From Haloarcula vallismortis ATCC 29715 (GTDB lineage: Archaea > Halobacteriota > Halobacteria > Halobacteriales > Haloarculaceae), in assembly GCF_000337775.1 (NCBI RefSeq), contig NZ_AOLQ01000009.1, positions 56,347-120,346 on the forward strand: DNA of 64,000 nucleotides. Direction: 5' to 3'. The notes below the pieces were generated by a model. The model was not told where the DNA came from and did not search any database. It was given only the letters and a program-made list of their open reading frames with translations. A program made the translations under genes and the position numbers. Shown here one piece after another: positions 9,050-18,091 of the stretch; position 1 is the first letter of the stretch; the number at the start of each line of letters is the position of its first letter.

Positions 9050-10234
9050 ATGACCGCTACTGTCGTGAGCGAGGTCAACCGACCCTACGTGCCGACGGGC
9101 GGGGCGAAACTGACCGCTGAAATCGAAGTCGAGCCCGGACGGTTGGAGGAACCACCCACGCGACAGATTGCCCTCTGTATCGACGCCAGTGGGTCGATGG
9201 CCGGCGACGACATTGAGCAGGCCCGAGCCGGCGCTGAGTGGGTGTTCGGACTCCTCGACGAGGACGACTACATCTCGATTATCGCCTTCGACAACGAGGT
9301 CACGACGGTGCTTGCGCCAACGCGGTGGGGAACTATTTCGCGTGAAACGGCAGTGGACGCGGTCGCTGACATCTCAGCCGGTGGGGGAACTGACATGTAC
9401 AGTGGCCTGCTGGAAGCGAAGGCATCCCTGCAGGACCTACCGACCGACGACAACACTGCTCGGCGGGTCCTGCTCCTCTCTGACGGGAAGGACAACTCCC
9501 ACGACCCGGAAGCATTCGGGACGCTAGCACGCGAAATCGACACTGAAGGTATCAGAATCAAGGCAGCCGGTATCGGGAGCGACTACCGGGAGGAGACGAT
9601 TCGGACGCTCGGTACCGTTGCCCGCGGTGAGTGGACACATCTGGACGCCGCCGGTGACATCGAGTCGTTCTTCGGCGACGCGGTCGAGGAGGCCGGGACC
9701 GTTGTCGCTCCCGACGCCCGTCTCGAACTTGACGTGGCCGACGGCGTCGAGGTGAGCGAAGTGTACCGCTCACTCCCACAGACCCAGTCCGTGAGCCCCG
9801 ACTGGGAGAACAACGCGGCTGTCGTACCGCTGCCCGACCTCCTCGAGCGGGAGACTCAGCGAGTCGTGCTGAAGATACACGCACCTGCCAACGACCCCCA
9901 GAACTCGGTGTCGCTGGCCGATGTCACGCTGCACGCCGGCGGCGAGACGACGCGGGAGTCAGTCACCGTCGATTACACCGACGACGAGGCGAAGCTGGCC
10001 GAACACAACGAACAGGTCGACGTGGACCACCGCCAGACGGTCATCAAGACGGAACTCGGCAAGGGCAACGTCGCCGAAGCACAGACGCAACTGGAGCGGA
10101 TGACGCGCATTCACGGAGAGGATACCGAAGCTGTCCAGACAGCAGAGCGGGAGACGCGTATCGTGATGGAGGGTGGGCGCAAGGAGCAGAACAAGGCGAC
10201 GAAAATCGTCACTGACGAGGGTATCCAGAAGTGA
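9050..10234 (+). CDS. von Willebrand factor A (vWA) domain protein
   Basis: A 394-aa vWA protein without signal peptide or membrane segment, so probably cytoplasmic. The metal-ion-dependent adhesion site is complete: DASGSM (Asp45, Ser47, Ser49), Thr114 in GGGTDMYSG and Asp145 in LLSDGKDN. The vWA fold covers about 38-215; a beta-rich segment follows to about 320, then a charged helical C-terminus from about 325. Such proteins usually bind a protein partner through the metal site. It is the first gene of a run with a Ser/Thr kinase and a PP2C phosphatase, the TerY-like position in TerY-P triads. The ATG is supported by leaderless TATA spacing. Confidence 0.9.
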   Translation: MTATVVSEVNRPYVPTGGAKLTAEIEVEPGRLEEPPTRQIALCIDASGSMAGDDIEQARAGAEWVFGLLDEDDYISIIAFDNEVTTVLAPTRWGTISRETAVDAVADISAGGGTDMYSGLLEAKASLQDLPTDDNTARRVLLLSDGKDNSHDPEAFGTLAREIDTEGIRIKAAGIGSDYREETIRTLGTVARGEWTHLDAAGDIESFFGDAVEEAGTVVAPDARLELDVADGVEVSEVYRSLPQTQSVSPDWENNAAVVPLPDLLERETQRVVLKIHAPANDPQNSVSLADVTLHAGGETTRESVTVDYTDDEAKLAEHNEQVDVDHRQTVIKTELGKGNVAEAQTQLERMTRIHGEDTEAVQTAERETRIVMEGGRKEQNKATKIVTDEGIQK

Positions 10235-10290
10235 CTGCCCTGATCTGTGCTGTCAGCAGGGACGCTACCGGCCGGAGAAACGGGTGAGTC

Positions 10291-11529
10291 ATGAACTGGG
10301 AACCCGAGAGCGGTGATGTCATCGCCGGCCAGTACGAACTCGAGGAGTTCCTCGGCAAGGGGGGATTCGCCAAAGCGTTCCGTGCACGGGACACCAAGAC
10401 GGGTGAGGCGGTCGCCGTCAAATACCCCAATTACACCGAGTCCCAGAACGACCCCGACATCATCGAGGAGTACTTCAAAAAGGAGGTCGACTCGCTGGAG
10501 CGAATTCGTCGGGCGGGCGGCCACGAGAACGTGATGGACTACTACGACCAGGTCACGGAGCGTGACGTTCCGTTTCTGGTCGTCCAGTTGATCGTCGACG
10601 GGATCGAACTCGACGAGGTCATCGACCAGCACGGCCCAATCGACGACAGTGAGCAGGTCCGTCAGATCGGCATCGACCTCTGTGATGCGATGGGCTTTCT
10701 CCACGAGAACGAGATCGTCTACCGGGACCTGAAACCGGAGAACGTGATGCTTACGCCCGATATCACGCCCACGCTGATCGATTTCAACACGGCGACGGGA
10801 TTCGATGCCACCGAGGACCCGTCCTCCGGGAACACCGGGACGACGATTCTGGGGCCGTTCAAACCCCGCGAGGTAGCCGAGGCCAGCAGAACAGACGTTC
10901 GACAGGGACCGTGGTCAGACGTGTACTCCATCGGGAAGATACTTCTGTTCCTGCTCAAAGGGAGCGTCCCGAAGAAAGACGGCGTGAACCCGCAGGCGTT
11001 CGGAGCCGACTGTGACGAGTATCTGGCTGAAATCGTCGAACGGGCCACGCAGTCACACTACCGCGACCGATACCGGAACGCGACGGTCCTCAAAGAGGTC
11101 CTCGAACGGCGCGACCCGACGCCACCCGCGACGGCGTCAGTGACGTACATTCAGGCGGACAGGCAGTTCACTGTCGAACCGGGTGACACTATCGGGCGAC
11201 AGGGAGCGAGCGGTCCCCCGGCATCGATAACCATCGAGGACCCACAGGGAGAGTACATCTCCTCGGTGCAGGTACAGTTCGATATCGAGGACGGCGAGTG
11301 GGCCCTCCACGACCGGAGCCTCAACGGGACGTTCGTCCAGAAAGGGGCCGGCTGGCAGCGGGTCCTCTCCGAACCCGGACGCAACCGACTGCGTTCTGAA
11401 GGCGAGGACCCGACCGACAGACACGGCGACGTTCCCCCCGAATCGGTGACACTCACCGACGGCGATCTGGTGTCGCTGGTCCATCCGACCTACGGGGTCA
11501 CGTTCGAGTTCCATCCGGAGGAGTCATGA
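10291..11529 (+). CDS. Ser/Thr protein kinase with C-terminal FHA domain
   Basis: A Hanks-type protein kinase (412 aa) with no membrane segment. Kinase domain, about residues 14-275: Gly-rich loop GKGGFAKAF (22-30), ATP-binding Lys44 in VAVK, catalytic loop YRDLKPEN (144-151, Asp146) and metal-binding Asp164 in DFN. The HRD His is Tyr and the DFG Gly is Asn, so activation-loop control may differ from standard kinases. About 285-410 is an FHA domain (IGRQG at 301-305, then LNGTFV at 344-349), which reads phospho-Thr. The conserved SxxH His appears to be Gln. It lies 56 bases after the vWA gene and overlaps the phosphatase start by four bases, so stoichiometry is probably coupled. Confidence 0.92.
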   Translation: MNWEPESGDVIAGQYELEEFLGKGGFAKAFRARDTKTGEAVAVKYPNYTESQNDPDIIEEYFKKEVDSLERIRRAGGHENVMDYYDQVTERDVPFLVVQLIVDGIELDEVIDQHGPIDDSEQVRQIGIDLCDAMGFLHENEIVYRDLKPENVMLTPDITPTLIDFNTATGFDATEDPSSGNTGTTILGPFKPREVAEASRTDVRQGPWSDVYSIGKILLFLLKGSVPKKDGVNPQAFGADCDEYLAEIVERATQSHYRDRYRNATVLKEVLERRDPTPPATASVTYIQADRQFTVEPGDTIGRQGASGPPASITIEDPQGEYISSVQVQFDIEDGEWALHDRSLNGTFVQKGAGWQRVLSEPGRNRLRSEGEDPTDRHGDVPPESVTLTDGDLVSLVHPTYGVTFEFHPEES

Positions 11530-12722
11530 GATACAGCACGAACTACGACATCGGCGACAGGAAGCGAGGACAGGGTATCAACGAGGACAGCGTTTCTCTG
11601 ACAGTGTTCGAGGAGGGCCACCGGGACGGCTACCGCGGGCAGGACAGACCGCAACAGAAGCCGGCCACAGCGGACGGCGACGAGACAGCGGAGGCGACAG
11701 ACGAACCATCCGATACCGGGGCGACAGACACCGATGACGACACGGACACGGCTGACGATACGGCTGCGTCCGACACTGACAGTCCCGGACAGCCGATGAA
11801 CCGTTCGGCCGGCGTGTTCGTGGTTGCCGACGGCGCCGGGGGACACGACGCCGGCGACATCGCGTCGTATATCACGACGACTATCGTGGCTGAACAGCTT
11901 GCTCCCGTGGCAATCCGGACGGCCCGTAGCTATCCCGGAGGCTTCGATGTCGATGTGGCCCGTGATGTTCTGCCAGACCCGCCCGGTGAGCAAGAGCTCG
12001 AAACCGCCGTTGCAGAGGCGATTACCGCGGCTCACCGCGATATCATCCGGTATGCAAACAAGACCGGAACCCAATCATACACGACGGTCGTCGCGGGGAT
12101 TTACGCCGACGGCAAGCTCCATTATGGCTGGGTCGGCGATAGCCGGGCCTACGTCGTCAACAGTGCCCGCGAGACGATTTCGCCGCTGACCAGAGACCAC
12201 GCCGTCGTTCAGGAGTGGGTCGACAGCGACGAAATCGACCCCGTGGAGGCGCACGTCCACCCCAACGGGAACGAAATCACCCGCGCGCTGGGCGGGTCCG
12301 GCTACGAGGACCCCGACGAGGCGACTGTTGGGGTGGACACGCGAACGGTCAGACTGTACGCAGAAGACACGGTGTTGGCGACCAGCGACGGACTCATCGA
12401 CGCACAGACCGACGCGCCGGAGCTGTACGAGGAGTACGTCGATTCGGACCACGCCGATTCAGTGGCCGAGCGCATCCGCGAAGCGGCCGTCACCGACGAC
12501 GAGATTCGTGACGTGGTCCTCGATGCAGCGTCCCTCGACGCGGCGAGTCAGGAGTTCGTGTCACTGGCAAACGACCGTGGCGGGAAAGACAACATCTCCG
12601 TGCTCCTGTTCGCCGACAGCGCGCTCCCGAAAACGCCAGAAAGCGGTGGTATGCCAGTTCGAGATATCGATCCTGACCTCGATATCTCCGAACGCGATAC
12701 CGTCATTATGACAGACGAGTAG
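11526..12722 (+). CDS. PP2C-family protein phosphatase
   Basis: A metal-dependent Ser/Thr phosphatase (398 aa), the likely antagonist of the kinase next to it. PP2C motifs in order: GINEDS (17-22), VVADGAGGHDAG (99-110, metal Asp102), YGWVGDSRAY (200-209, Asp205), LTRDH (221-225), LATSDGLID (284-292, Asp288) and GGKDNISVLL near 355. An Asp/Thr/Ala-rich acidic insert at about 44-90 interrupts the N-terminal part of the fold; it is a halophilic linker or a phospho-acceptor Thr cluster. The start ATGA overlaps the kinase stop. A 60-base gap with an AT-rich tattttattt separates it from the next gene, which may have its own promoter. Confidence 0.93.
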   Translation: MRYSTNYDIGDRKRGQGINEDSVSLTVFEEGHRDGYRGQDRPQQKPATADGDETAEATDEPSDTGATDTDDDTDTADDTAASDTDSPGQPMNRSAGVFVVADGAGGHDAGDIASYITTTIVAEQLAPVAIRTARSYPGGFDVDVARDVLPDPPGEQELETAVAEAITAAHRDIIRYANKTGTQSYTTVVAGIYADGKLHYGWVGDSRAYVVNSARETISPLTRDHAVVQEWVDSDEIDPVEAHVHPNGNEITRALGGSGYEDPDEATVGVDTRTVRLYAEDTVLATSDGLIDAQTDAPELYEEYVDSDHADSVAERIREAAVTDDEIRDVVLDAASLDAASQEFVSLANDRGGKDNISVLLFADSALPKTPESGGMPVRDIDPDLDISERDTVIMTDE

Positions 12723-12782
12723 AGGGAAAGTTTCGTGGGACAAGTATTTTATTTCTCCACTCTGTAGAGCCTAACGAAACCC

Positions 12783-13943
12783 ATGCCTGAATCCGACCGC
12801 ACGGTAAAATGCCCCATATGCGACGAGGACTTTGATCCGACAGTCGCGGGCGGGTGGTGCACAAACCCGGACTGTGGCGAGTGGCAACACACCGACGAAA
12901 GTGCCGCTGATTTTGACACCGACAGTGGCGTGCCGGACGACGCCGACCTGATACCGGAGGGGACAGATCAAGCGGAACCGTCGGACGGCCGACCGGCGGA
13001 GGCCAGCGACGAACCCGACACACCCGACGCTCACACCGGCGACGACAGCGACGACGATAGCGACGACGAGGAATCAGTGGATGAGGCTTCGGATACTGGG
13101 GCAGCCGAGGCCGACGACGAGACGGTGGGGACGGCGGAAACAGCGACGGAAACCGAAGCCGAAGCCGACGCCGACGCTGCGGCGGAAAACGGGGCTGCGC
13201 AGAACGCCGAGAGAGAACCCACCGAGCCCGATGACACTCCCGACCAGTCCAGCAGAGACTCAAGCGGGGAGACCGAGACCGCCAGCGAAACCCCGGAGAC
13301 AGACGACGATGCAGCGACGATTACCTGCCCGGACTGTGAGCAGGAACTCGATGCCGACGCGAATTTCTGTGTCGCCTGCGGTGCCGACGTACAGGACATC
13401 ACACCGGGAGACGACGGTTCGCTTGACGCGTGCCCGTCCTGTGACACCGCTGTCGATGACGACGCCAGCTTCTGCGTCAACTGTGGAGAGGATCTAGACG
13501 CACACCGCAGTGAGAGCGACACGCCGACGGCTGATTCGACAGCGGGGTCGTCGACTGTCGACGACACAGAGCGTGAGTCGGCAGTCACGGACAACGCCGT
13601 CGACACACTCGCGTCACAGTCCACCGACGACACCACGGCACCGGACAAACTCGTTCTCTCTGTCGAGGGTCGAGACATCACCGTCGAAGACGGGGACCGC
13701 ATCGGTCGGGAGATTCGGGCGGCGCTACTGGATGCCGGGCGACCGGAGGACGAAGCGGTGCGGATCCATCGCGAACACGTCCGGTTCGACCGCCAACCGG
13801 ATGGGTACTATCTGGTCGATCTTGGAGACAACCCGACGCGGCTGAACGAGACCCAGCTGAAGAAAGGCGACCGGGAACCGATCCACCCGGGCGATGAACT
13901 CGAGCTCTCGGGCGTCGTCACGATGAGAATTCGGGCGGCGTGA
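12783..13943 (+). CDS. Zinc-ribbon protein with C-terminal FHA domain
   Basis: A 386-aa modular protein. Residues 8-35 form a zinc-binding module (Cys10, Cys13, Cys26, Cys31). About 38-178 is an extremely acidic Asp/Glu/Thr/Ser linker. Two double-CxxC zinc ribbons follow (CPDC...FCVACG at about 180-200 and CPSC...FCVNCG at about 218-238), then a second acidic linker and an FHA domain at about 300-386 (DRIGREIRAAL ... REHVRFDRQPDGYYLVDL ... NPTRLNE). The FHA His motif REHVRF is conserved, so phospho-Thr binding is plausible. It probably acts as an adaptor or substrate of the kinase/phosphatase pair. The gene lies 60 bases after PP2C and 40 bases before the membrane protein. Confidence 0.85.
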   Translation: MPESDRTVKCPICDEDFDPTVAGGWCTNPDCGEWQHTDESAADFDTDSGVPDDADLIPEGTDQAEPSDGRPAEASDEPDTPDAHTGDDSDDDSDDEESVDEASDTGAAEADDETVGTAETATETEAEADADAAAENGAAQNAEREPTEPDDTPDQSSRDSSGETETASETPETDDDAATITCPDCEQELDADANFCVACGADVQDITPGDDGSLDACPSCDTAVDDDASFCVNCGEDLDAHRSESDTPTADSTAGSSTVDDTERESAVTDNAVDTLASQSTDDTTAPDKLVLSVEGRDITVEDGDRIGREIRAALLDAGRPEDEAVRIHREHVRFDRQPDGYYLVDLGDNPTRLNETQLKKGDREPIHPGDELELSGVVTMRIRAA

Positions 13944-13983
13944 CCACCCACAGTTAAGCGGTCGGTCGGGAAACATCAGGCTG

Positions 13984-15252
13984 ATGGAGCGTGGTCGACT
14001 GGGGTTGGAACTCCGCGAGTCCGCTGCACTACTGCGAACTGAAACCTGGCTGTTTGTCGGCGTGGCCCTGGCATGGGTCGTCTACGGTGGCTGGGTACTC
14101 GCGACGGGGCTGCTGTTGGCGCAGTTCCCGGCGCTCGAACGAACTGTTCTCGCGACACTTGGCGGTCAAACCGTCTCGCTACGAACTGTGCTTGCTGCCG
14201 GTCTCTGGCTCGTCGGTCCGTCACTGGCCGCTGTCGTGCTCGTCAACCGACGACTCCGGAACAGCTACGGGAACCTTGCCGACGCGTATCGGCTGGACCA
14301 TCCGAGCCTGTTGCTCGCTATCCCCGGCAGCGTGCTCCTTGGCTGCCTGCTGGTGAGTCTCATTCTCGGTCAGCGACGCCCGCTCACGGTGGTTGCACTG
14401 TTCGGAACAGTGCATCTGGTCGTCCGGACCGTCGCTTACGGCCACCGTGTGTACACACTTTCGGTCCCCCCGTTCCTGTCGCTGCTTGTGTGTGTGAGTG
14501 CGGTCTCCCTCAGTGCTGGGGTGGTACTCCAGATGGGCACTGCAGCCGGCGTTTTGTCGGCGCTCTCTCCGTGGCCGACCCGGGCCGGCGTCAGTCCTTT
14601 AGCTGAGACAGCGCTCCAGTTGTTGGGCGTCGGGCTGTCTCAAGCCACACAACTCTCCATCGCCGTCCCCGGCGTGCTGGCGAGCGCGTACCTCTTCGTT
14701 CAACTGCTCGCTGGAACTGCCGTCAGAATCCGCGCGCCGCTTTCGAACCCGCAGCGCCGTCCGGACCAGCGGTTCCCGATCATGCCACCGGTCGGGGTGG
14801 CCCAGAACGGCGACGAAAGTACAGCTACCGAACGGGCTGTCGACGCCACACTGGATTCCGGTACGAGTGGGGACGGAAGCGAAACCGAAGACGCTGACAG
14901 TGACGCGGAGCCACCGGGACACACCGGGACACGAGTGTTTTCGCCTGACGAAGCTCCGGCGGCGGAACCGGCGGCTCACGAATCAGTACAGGGTAACGCC
15001 CAGCCGTCGGACGCCGACACAGACCCAGAGACAGCAGCCGACGACAGTAGTACAGACACGGACCCGGAGACAGCCGGAAGGGACGATACGGATGAGGCTG
15101 ACTCGGCGACAGACGAGGCATGGATGGACGATACGTCCGTGTTCACGCCGGGCGGCCGCGACGCCGACCAGTCGTACTGTAGCGAATGCGGCGAATCGCT
15201 CTCGTCTGACGCGAACACCTGCCCGTCCTGTGGCGACTCCGTGGACGGGTGA
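13984..15252 (+). CDS. Polytopic membrane protein with acidic tail and C-terminal zinc ribbon
   Basis: A 422-aa protein. About residues 20-245 contain roughly six hydrophobic segments (for example around 21-45, 60-85, 104-125 and 225-245). From about 260 a long Asp/Thr/Ser/Glu-rich region, presumably cytoplasmic, ends in the double CxxC ribbon YCSECGESL...TCPSCGDS (about 398-420). The same ribbon type occurs in the preceding FHA protein, so the two may share a partner. As the last gene of the vWA/kinase/phosphatase/FHA run it is the probable membrane anchor, sensor or effector. I recognise no transporter family. Confidence 0.8.
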   Translation: MERGRLGLELRESAALLRTETWLFVGVALAWVVYGGWVLATGLLLAQFPALERTVLATLGGQTVSLRTVLAAGLWLVGPSLAAVVLVNRRLRNSYGNLADAYRLDHPSLLLAIPGSVLLGCLLVSLILGQRRPLTVVALFGTVHLVVRTVAYGHRVYTLSVPPFLSLLVCVSAVSLSAGVVLQMGTAAGVLSALSPWPTRAGVSPLAETALQLLGVGLSQATQLSIAVPGVLASAYLFVQLLAGTAVRIRAPLSNPQRRPDQRFPIMPPVGVAQNGDESTATERAVDATLDSGTSGDGSETEDADSDAEPPGHTGTRVFSPDEAPAAEPAAHESVQGNAQPSDADTDPETAADDSSTDTDPETAGRDDTDEADSATDEAWMDDTSVFTPGGRDADQSYCSECGESLSSDANTCPSCGDSVDG

Positions 15253-15257
15253 GGCGG

Positions 15258-15806
15258 TCAGCGGTTCGAAACGGGGATATCACCGAGCGCAACGGTGTAT
15301 TGCGTCGATTGTACCGACCCCCCGTCCGGATACGTTAGCACCGTGACAGAGACGGTGTCCGGTCGTTCGCCGGGGGGCAGTAGCCACGACTTGGTTACGT
15401 CGTCAGTTTCCTCCACTGACAGCTGTCCGGTGGTTGCGGCTCCCTCAATCGTCTCGCCGTTGCGGGTCGTGACGCTGTCGAGACGGACCGCTGCGGGGTC
15501 TGACCCGGTGTTAGTCACGTTCACTGTGAGCGTGAACCGCCACCCCTCGTCAGCGGTGACGACAGACCCGGCATCGATGCGGGCCGAGACAGCCGCGGAT
15601 TCCAGAATCGGGTCACCCACGCCGGCCCCGGCTTCTGCCGCTGTCGGCGTTTCAGGGACCGCCTCATCCCCGGTGTCTCCCATCAAGTGATGCCCCATCA
15701 TACTCCCGAAGGTAACGACTTCGATGAGGATCGGGATGCCGATTCCGGCGATGATGAGGAGTCGTAGCAGCGTTTTCTGCTCCGGACCGTCGACGTCTTC
15801 GAACAT
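15258..15806 (-). CDS. Membrane-anchored protein, last gene of the ba3 oxidase operon
   Basis: A 182-aa protein with one N-terminal membrane segment (LLRLLIIAGIGIPILIEVVTF, about residues 14-34) and an extracytoplasmic beta-rich domain (about 60-180) that resembles an Ig-like or CARDB-like fold (RFTLTVNVTNTGSDPAAVRLDS). I do not recognise a named family. It follows the subunit I gene by 23 bases on the same strand, so it is probably an accessory subunit or assembly factor of the oxidase. Haloarchaeal ba3 operons often carry such small extra membrane genes. Confidence 0.75.
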   Translation of the reverse strand: MFEDVDGPEQKTLLRLLIIAGIGIPILIEVVTFGSMMGHHLMGDTGDEAVPETPTAAEAGAGVGDPILESAAVSARIDAGSVVTADEGWRFTLTVNVTNTGSDPAAVRLDSVTTRNGETIEGAATTGQLSVEETDDVTKSWLLPPGERPDTVSVTVLTYPDGGSVQSTQYTVALGDIPVSNR

Positions 15807-15829
15807 GATAAAAGAGTGGTGAAGTGGTG

Positions 15830-17518
15830 TTAGACCGGGATCGGTGGGCTACCGGGCGCGAACAGGCCGTCAGCGACCATGCTGGCGAGTGGCGGCCCGT
15901 AGGCGATGACGATGAGTAGCAGTGCAATCGCCGTCCAGAGCTTGTAGTTGTCGAGGATACGTGGGCTGTGATCTGCGCCGGACAGTGGCTCCGGGATGTT
16001 GCTGTTGACCGACAGCGTCCCGCCACGGCGAGCGAGCAGCGTGTCGGCCATGACGATGAGGAACATCGCCGCACCGACAAACAGCAGGAAGCCGCCGATA
16101 GCGATCTGGATTCGCATTTCGCCGACCGTTCCGGCGACGCCCTCGAACGCGAACTCGTCGTACGTCGGCTCGGCAGTCCGTCGCGGGATGCCGGCGAGGC
16201 CAGCCCGGTGCATGGCGTTCGACATTATCGCCATGCCCACGAACCAGACGTACGGCTGAACTGAAGCGAGGCTCCGCTGTTTCAGTTTCTTCCCGGTGAT
16301 CTGTGGAACCAGCCAGTAGCTGATAGCCATCGCCGTCAGTGCGAACGCAGTCCCGACAGTGAGGTGGAAGTGGCCGGGCACCCAGATGGTGTTGTGGATG
16401 AGGTAGTTGATGTTCATCCCGGCGTTTATCATGCCGGAGAAGCCACCGGCGGCGAACATCAGCCCGGCGAGCATACAGCCGGCGAAGGCCGGTTTGCCCC
16501 ACGGCAGATTTCGAAGCCAGGAGAGGTAGCCCTTTGCACCCCGCTGGCGAGCCCCGTGTTCAACCGAGGCAACCACGGTGAACGCGGTCAACAGCGAGGG
16601 CAACAGGAGGAACATCGTGTTCGTCATCGCGATGAACTTGTACCCCGACGGAATACCGGGGTCGGTGTACTGGTGGTGGAAGCCGACCGGGGTCGAAAGC
16701 AGCAGGAAGGCGACGAAGACCACGCGAGCCAGCGGGTCACTGAACAGCCGCCCACCGGCCAGCTTCGGCAGAATCGTGTACCAGACGAGGTACGCCGGCA
16801 TGAGCCAGAAGTACACCACCGGGTGGCCGAAGTACCAGAACAGCGTCCGCGTCAGCAGCGGGTCGACGTTCTGGATGAGGCCCAGCGACCACGGAATGAG
16901 GAAGGCGACGACCTCGACGGCGACGCCGATGGTGGACACGTACCACATCAGCATCGTCGTCAGGACCATGAACGTCTGCAGGGGAATGCGCTCACCGGGG
17001 TTCTCCGAGCGCCAGTCCCACAGGGACTTGAAGTAGGCAAGGCCGGCGACCCACGAACCGACGATAATGAGCGCAGCGCCGATGTAGAACGCCGGATGCG
17101 CCTTCATCGGGGCGTAGAAGGTAAACAACACGTCCGCTTCGAGGTCGTGACCCAGAATCGACGGCGAACCGACGATGCCGCCGATAATGGACACGGCTGC
17201 GAGCACCGTCCCCGTGAGCATTATCCAGAAGGCCGACCAGGCGATGCGCTGTGGCAGCTCGCGTTCGAGACTGTTAGCGACAGCCCACGTGAACAGTCCC
17301 GCGATGAAGAACGTGGTAAACACGAGCGCCAGCAGGACGCCGTGGCCCGTCAGAATCGTGTAGTAGTCGGCTGAACTGACGAAGCCCCGGAACACGCCGG
17401 TCCGATGGAGCGCCTGGATGACGCCGAACAGCGCACCGATTCCGAGCGCGATGAACGAGACGAGGAACTCGCTACGGACGAGCTTCGACGTTTTCGGATA
17501 GGAGTCGACGAACACCAT
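15830..17518 (-). CDS. cbaA: ba3-type terminal oxidase subunit I (haem-copper oxidase, B family)
   Basis: The catalytic subunit of an aerobic haem-copper oxidase (562 aa, about 13 membrane helices). Visible motifs are TGHGVLLALVF (low-spin haem His, helix II), WYFGHPVVYFWLMPAY (CuB His cross-linked to Tyr), HHQYTDPG (the CuB His pair) and WVPGHFHLTVG (haem a3 and low-spin haem His). The YFGHPVVYFWLMP form and the overall length fit the B (ba3) family of Thermus and Natronomonas. The start ATG overlaps the subunit II stop by one base. The complex passes electrons from halocyanin or CuA to oxygen and pumps protons. Confidence 0.94.
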   Translation of the reverse strand: MVFVDSYPKTSKLVRSEFLVSFIALGIGALFGVIQALHRTGVFRGFVSSADYYTILTGHGVLLALVFTTFFIAGLFTWAVANSLERELPQRIAWSAFWIMLTGTVLAAVSIIGGIVGSPSILGHDLEADVLFTFYAPMKAHPAFYIGAALIIVGSWVAGLAYFKSLWDWRSENPGERIPLQTFMVLTTMLMWYVSTIGVAVEVVAFLIPWSLGLIQNVDPLLTRTLFWYFGHPVVYFWLMPAYLVWYTILPKLAGGRLFSDPLARVVFVAFLLLSTPVGFHHQYTDPGIPSGYKFIAMTNTMFLLLPSLLTAFTVVASVEHGARQRGAKGYLSWLRNLPWGKPAFAGCMLAGLMFAAGGFSGMINAGMNINYLIHNTIWVPGHFHLTVGTAFALTAMAISYWLVPQITGKKLKQRSLASVQPYVWFVGMAIMSNAMHRAGLAGIPRRTAEPTYDEFAFEGVAGTVGEMRIQIAIGGFLLFVGAAMFLIVMADTLLARRGGTLSVNSNIPEPLSGADHSPRILDNYKLWTAIALLLIVIAYGPPLASMVADGLFAPGSPPIPV

Positions 17519-18087
17519 TACTGATCCGCCCCCTCCTGAGCCTGTGCGTCATCTGCGGACTGGTCGATATTCTCTTGCTGCATATCGTACTCCTCCGGCG
17601 GGACGACTTCGACGGAGCCACCCATCGTGTGATGGGCCGCCCCGCAGTATTCGTGACAGATTAGCCCGTAGGTTCCGGGCTCGTTGAACCGGGCCGAGAC
17701 TTCGGAGACCTGCCCGGGAATGACCATCGTGTTGATGTTGGTCTCGACCACGGAGAACCCGTGAACCACGTCGGCACTGGTTACTCTGAACGTGACGTTC
17801 TCACCCGCGGGTACGCGGATCGGTGTGTCCCCAGTTCCGGGGGAGAACTGGAACTGCCGGGCGACGACGTACACGACGTACTGCCCGTCCTCTTTGACGA
17901 CACCGGGGTCGTCGAACTGGGTGCCAGTGTTACTGTTCTGTACCGCCTCTGCGCTGATCTGTCCGCCCGAATCGCCGACCATCCCGACGCCAACGCCGAC
18001 CGAGCCGTAGGCGATGGTCGCGATGAACCCGACGATGAGCAGTATCGCTGCACCGAGCCAGACTTTTTCGAATCTATGAACCTGCAT
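17518..18087 (-). CDS. cbaB: ba3-type terminal oxidase subunit II (CuA protein)
   Basis: Subunit II (189 aa) with one N-terminal membrane helix (about 10-30) and an external cupredoxin domain. The complete CuA site is visible: His109 (VVHGFS), Cys144, Glu146 and Cys148 (CHEYC), His152 and Met155 (AAHHTM). A Gln/Asp-rich acidic tail follows. It takes electrons from a blue-copper donor, very probably the halocyanin encoded immediately upstream (4-base gap), and hands them to subunit I, with which it overlaps by one base. Confidence 0.95.
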   Translation of the reverse strand: MQVHRFEKVWLGAAILLIVGFIATIAYGSVGVGVGMVGDSGGQISAEAVQNSNTGTQFDDPGVVKEDGQYVVYVVARQFQFSPGTGDTPIRVPAGENVTFRVTSADVVHGFSVVETNINTMVIPGQVSEVSARFNEPGTYGLICHEYCGAAHHTMGGSVEVVPPEEYDMQQENIDQSADDAQAQEGADQ

Positions 18088-18091
18088 GATA

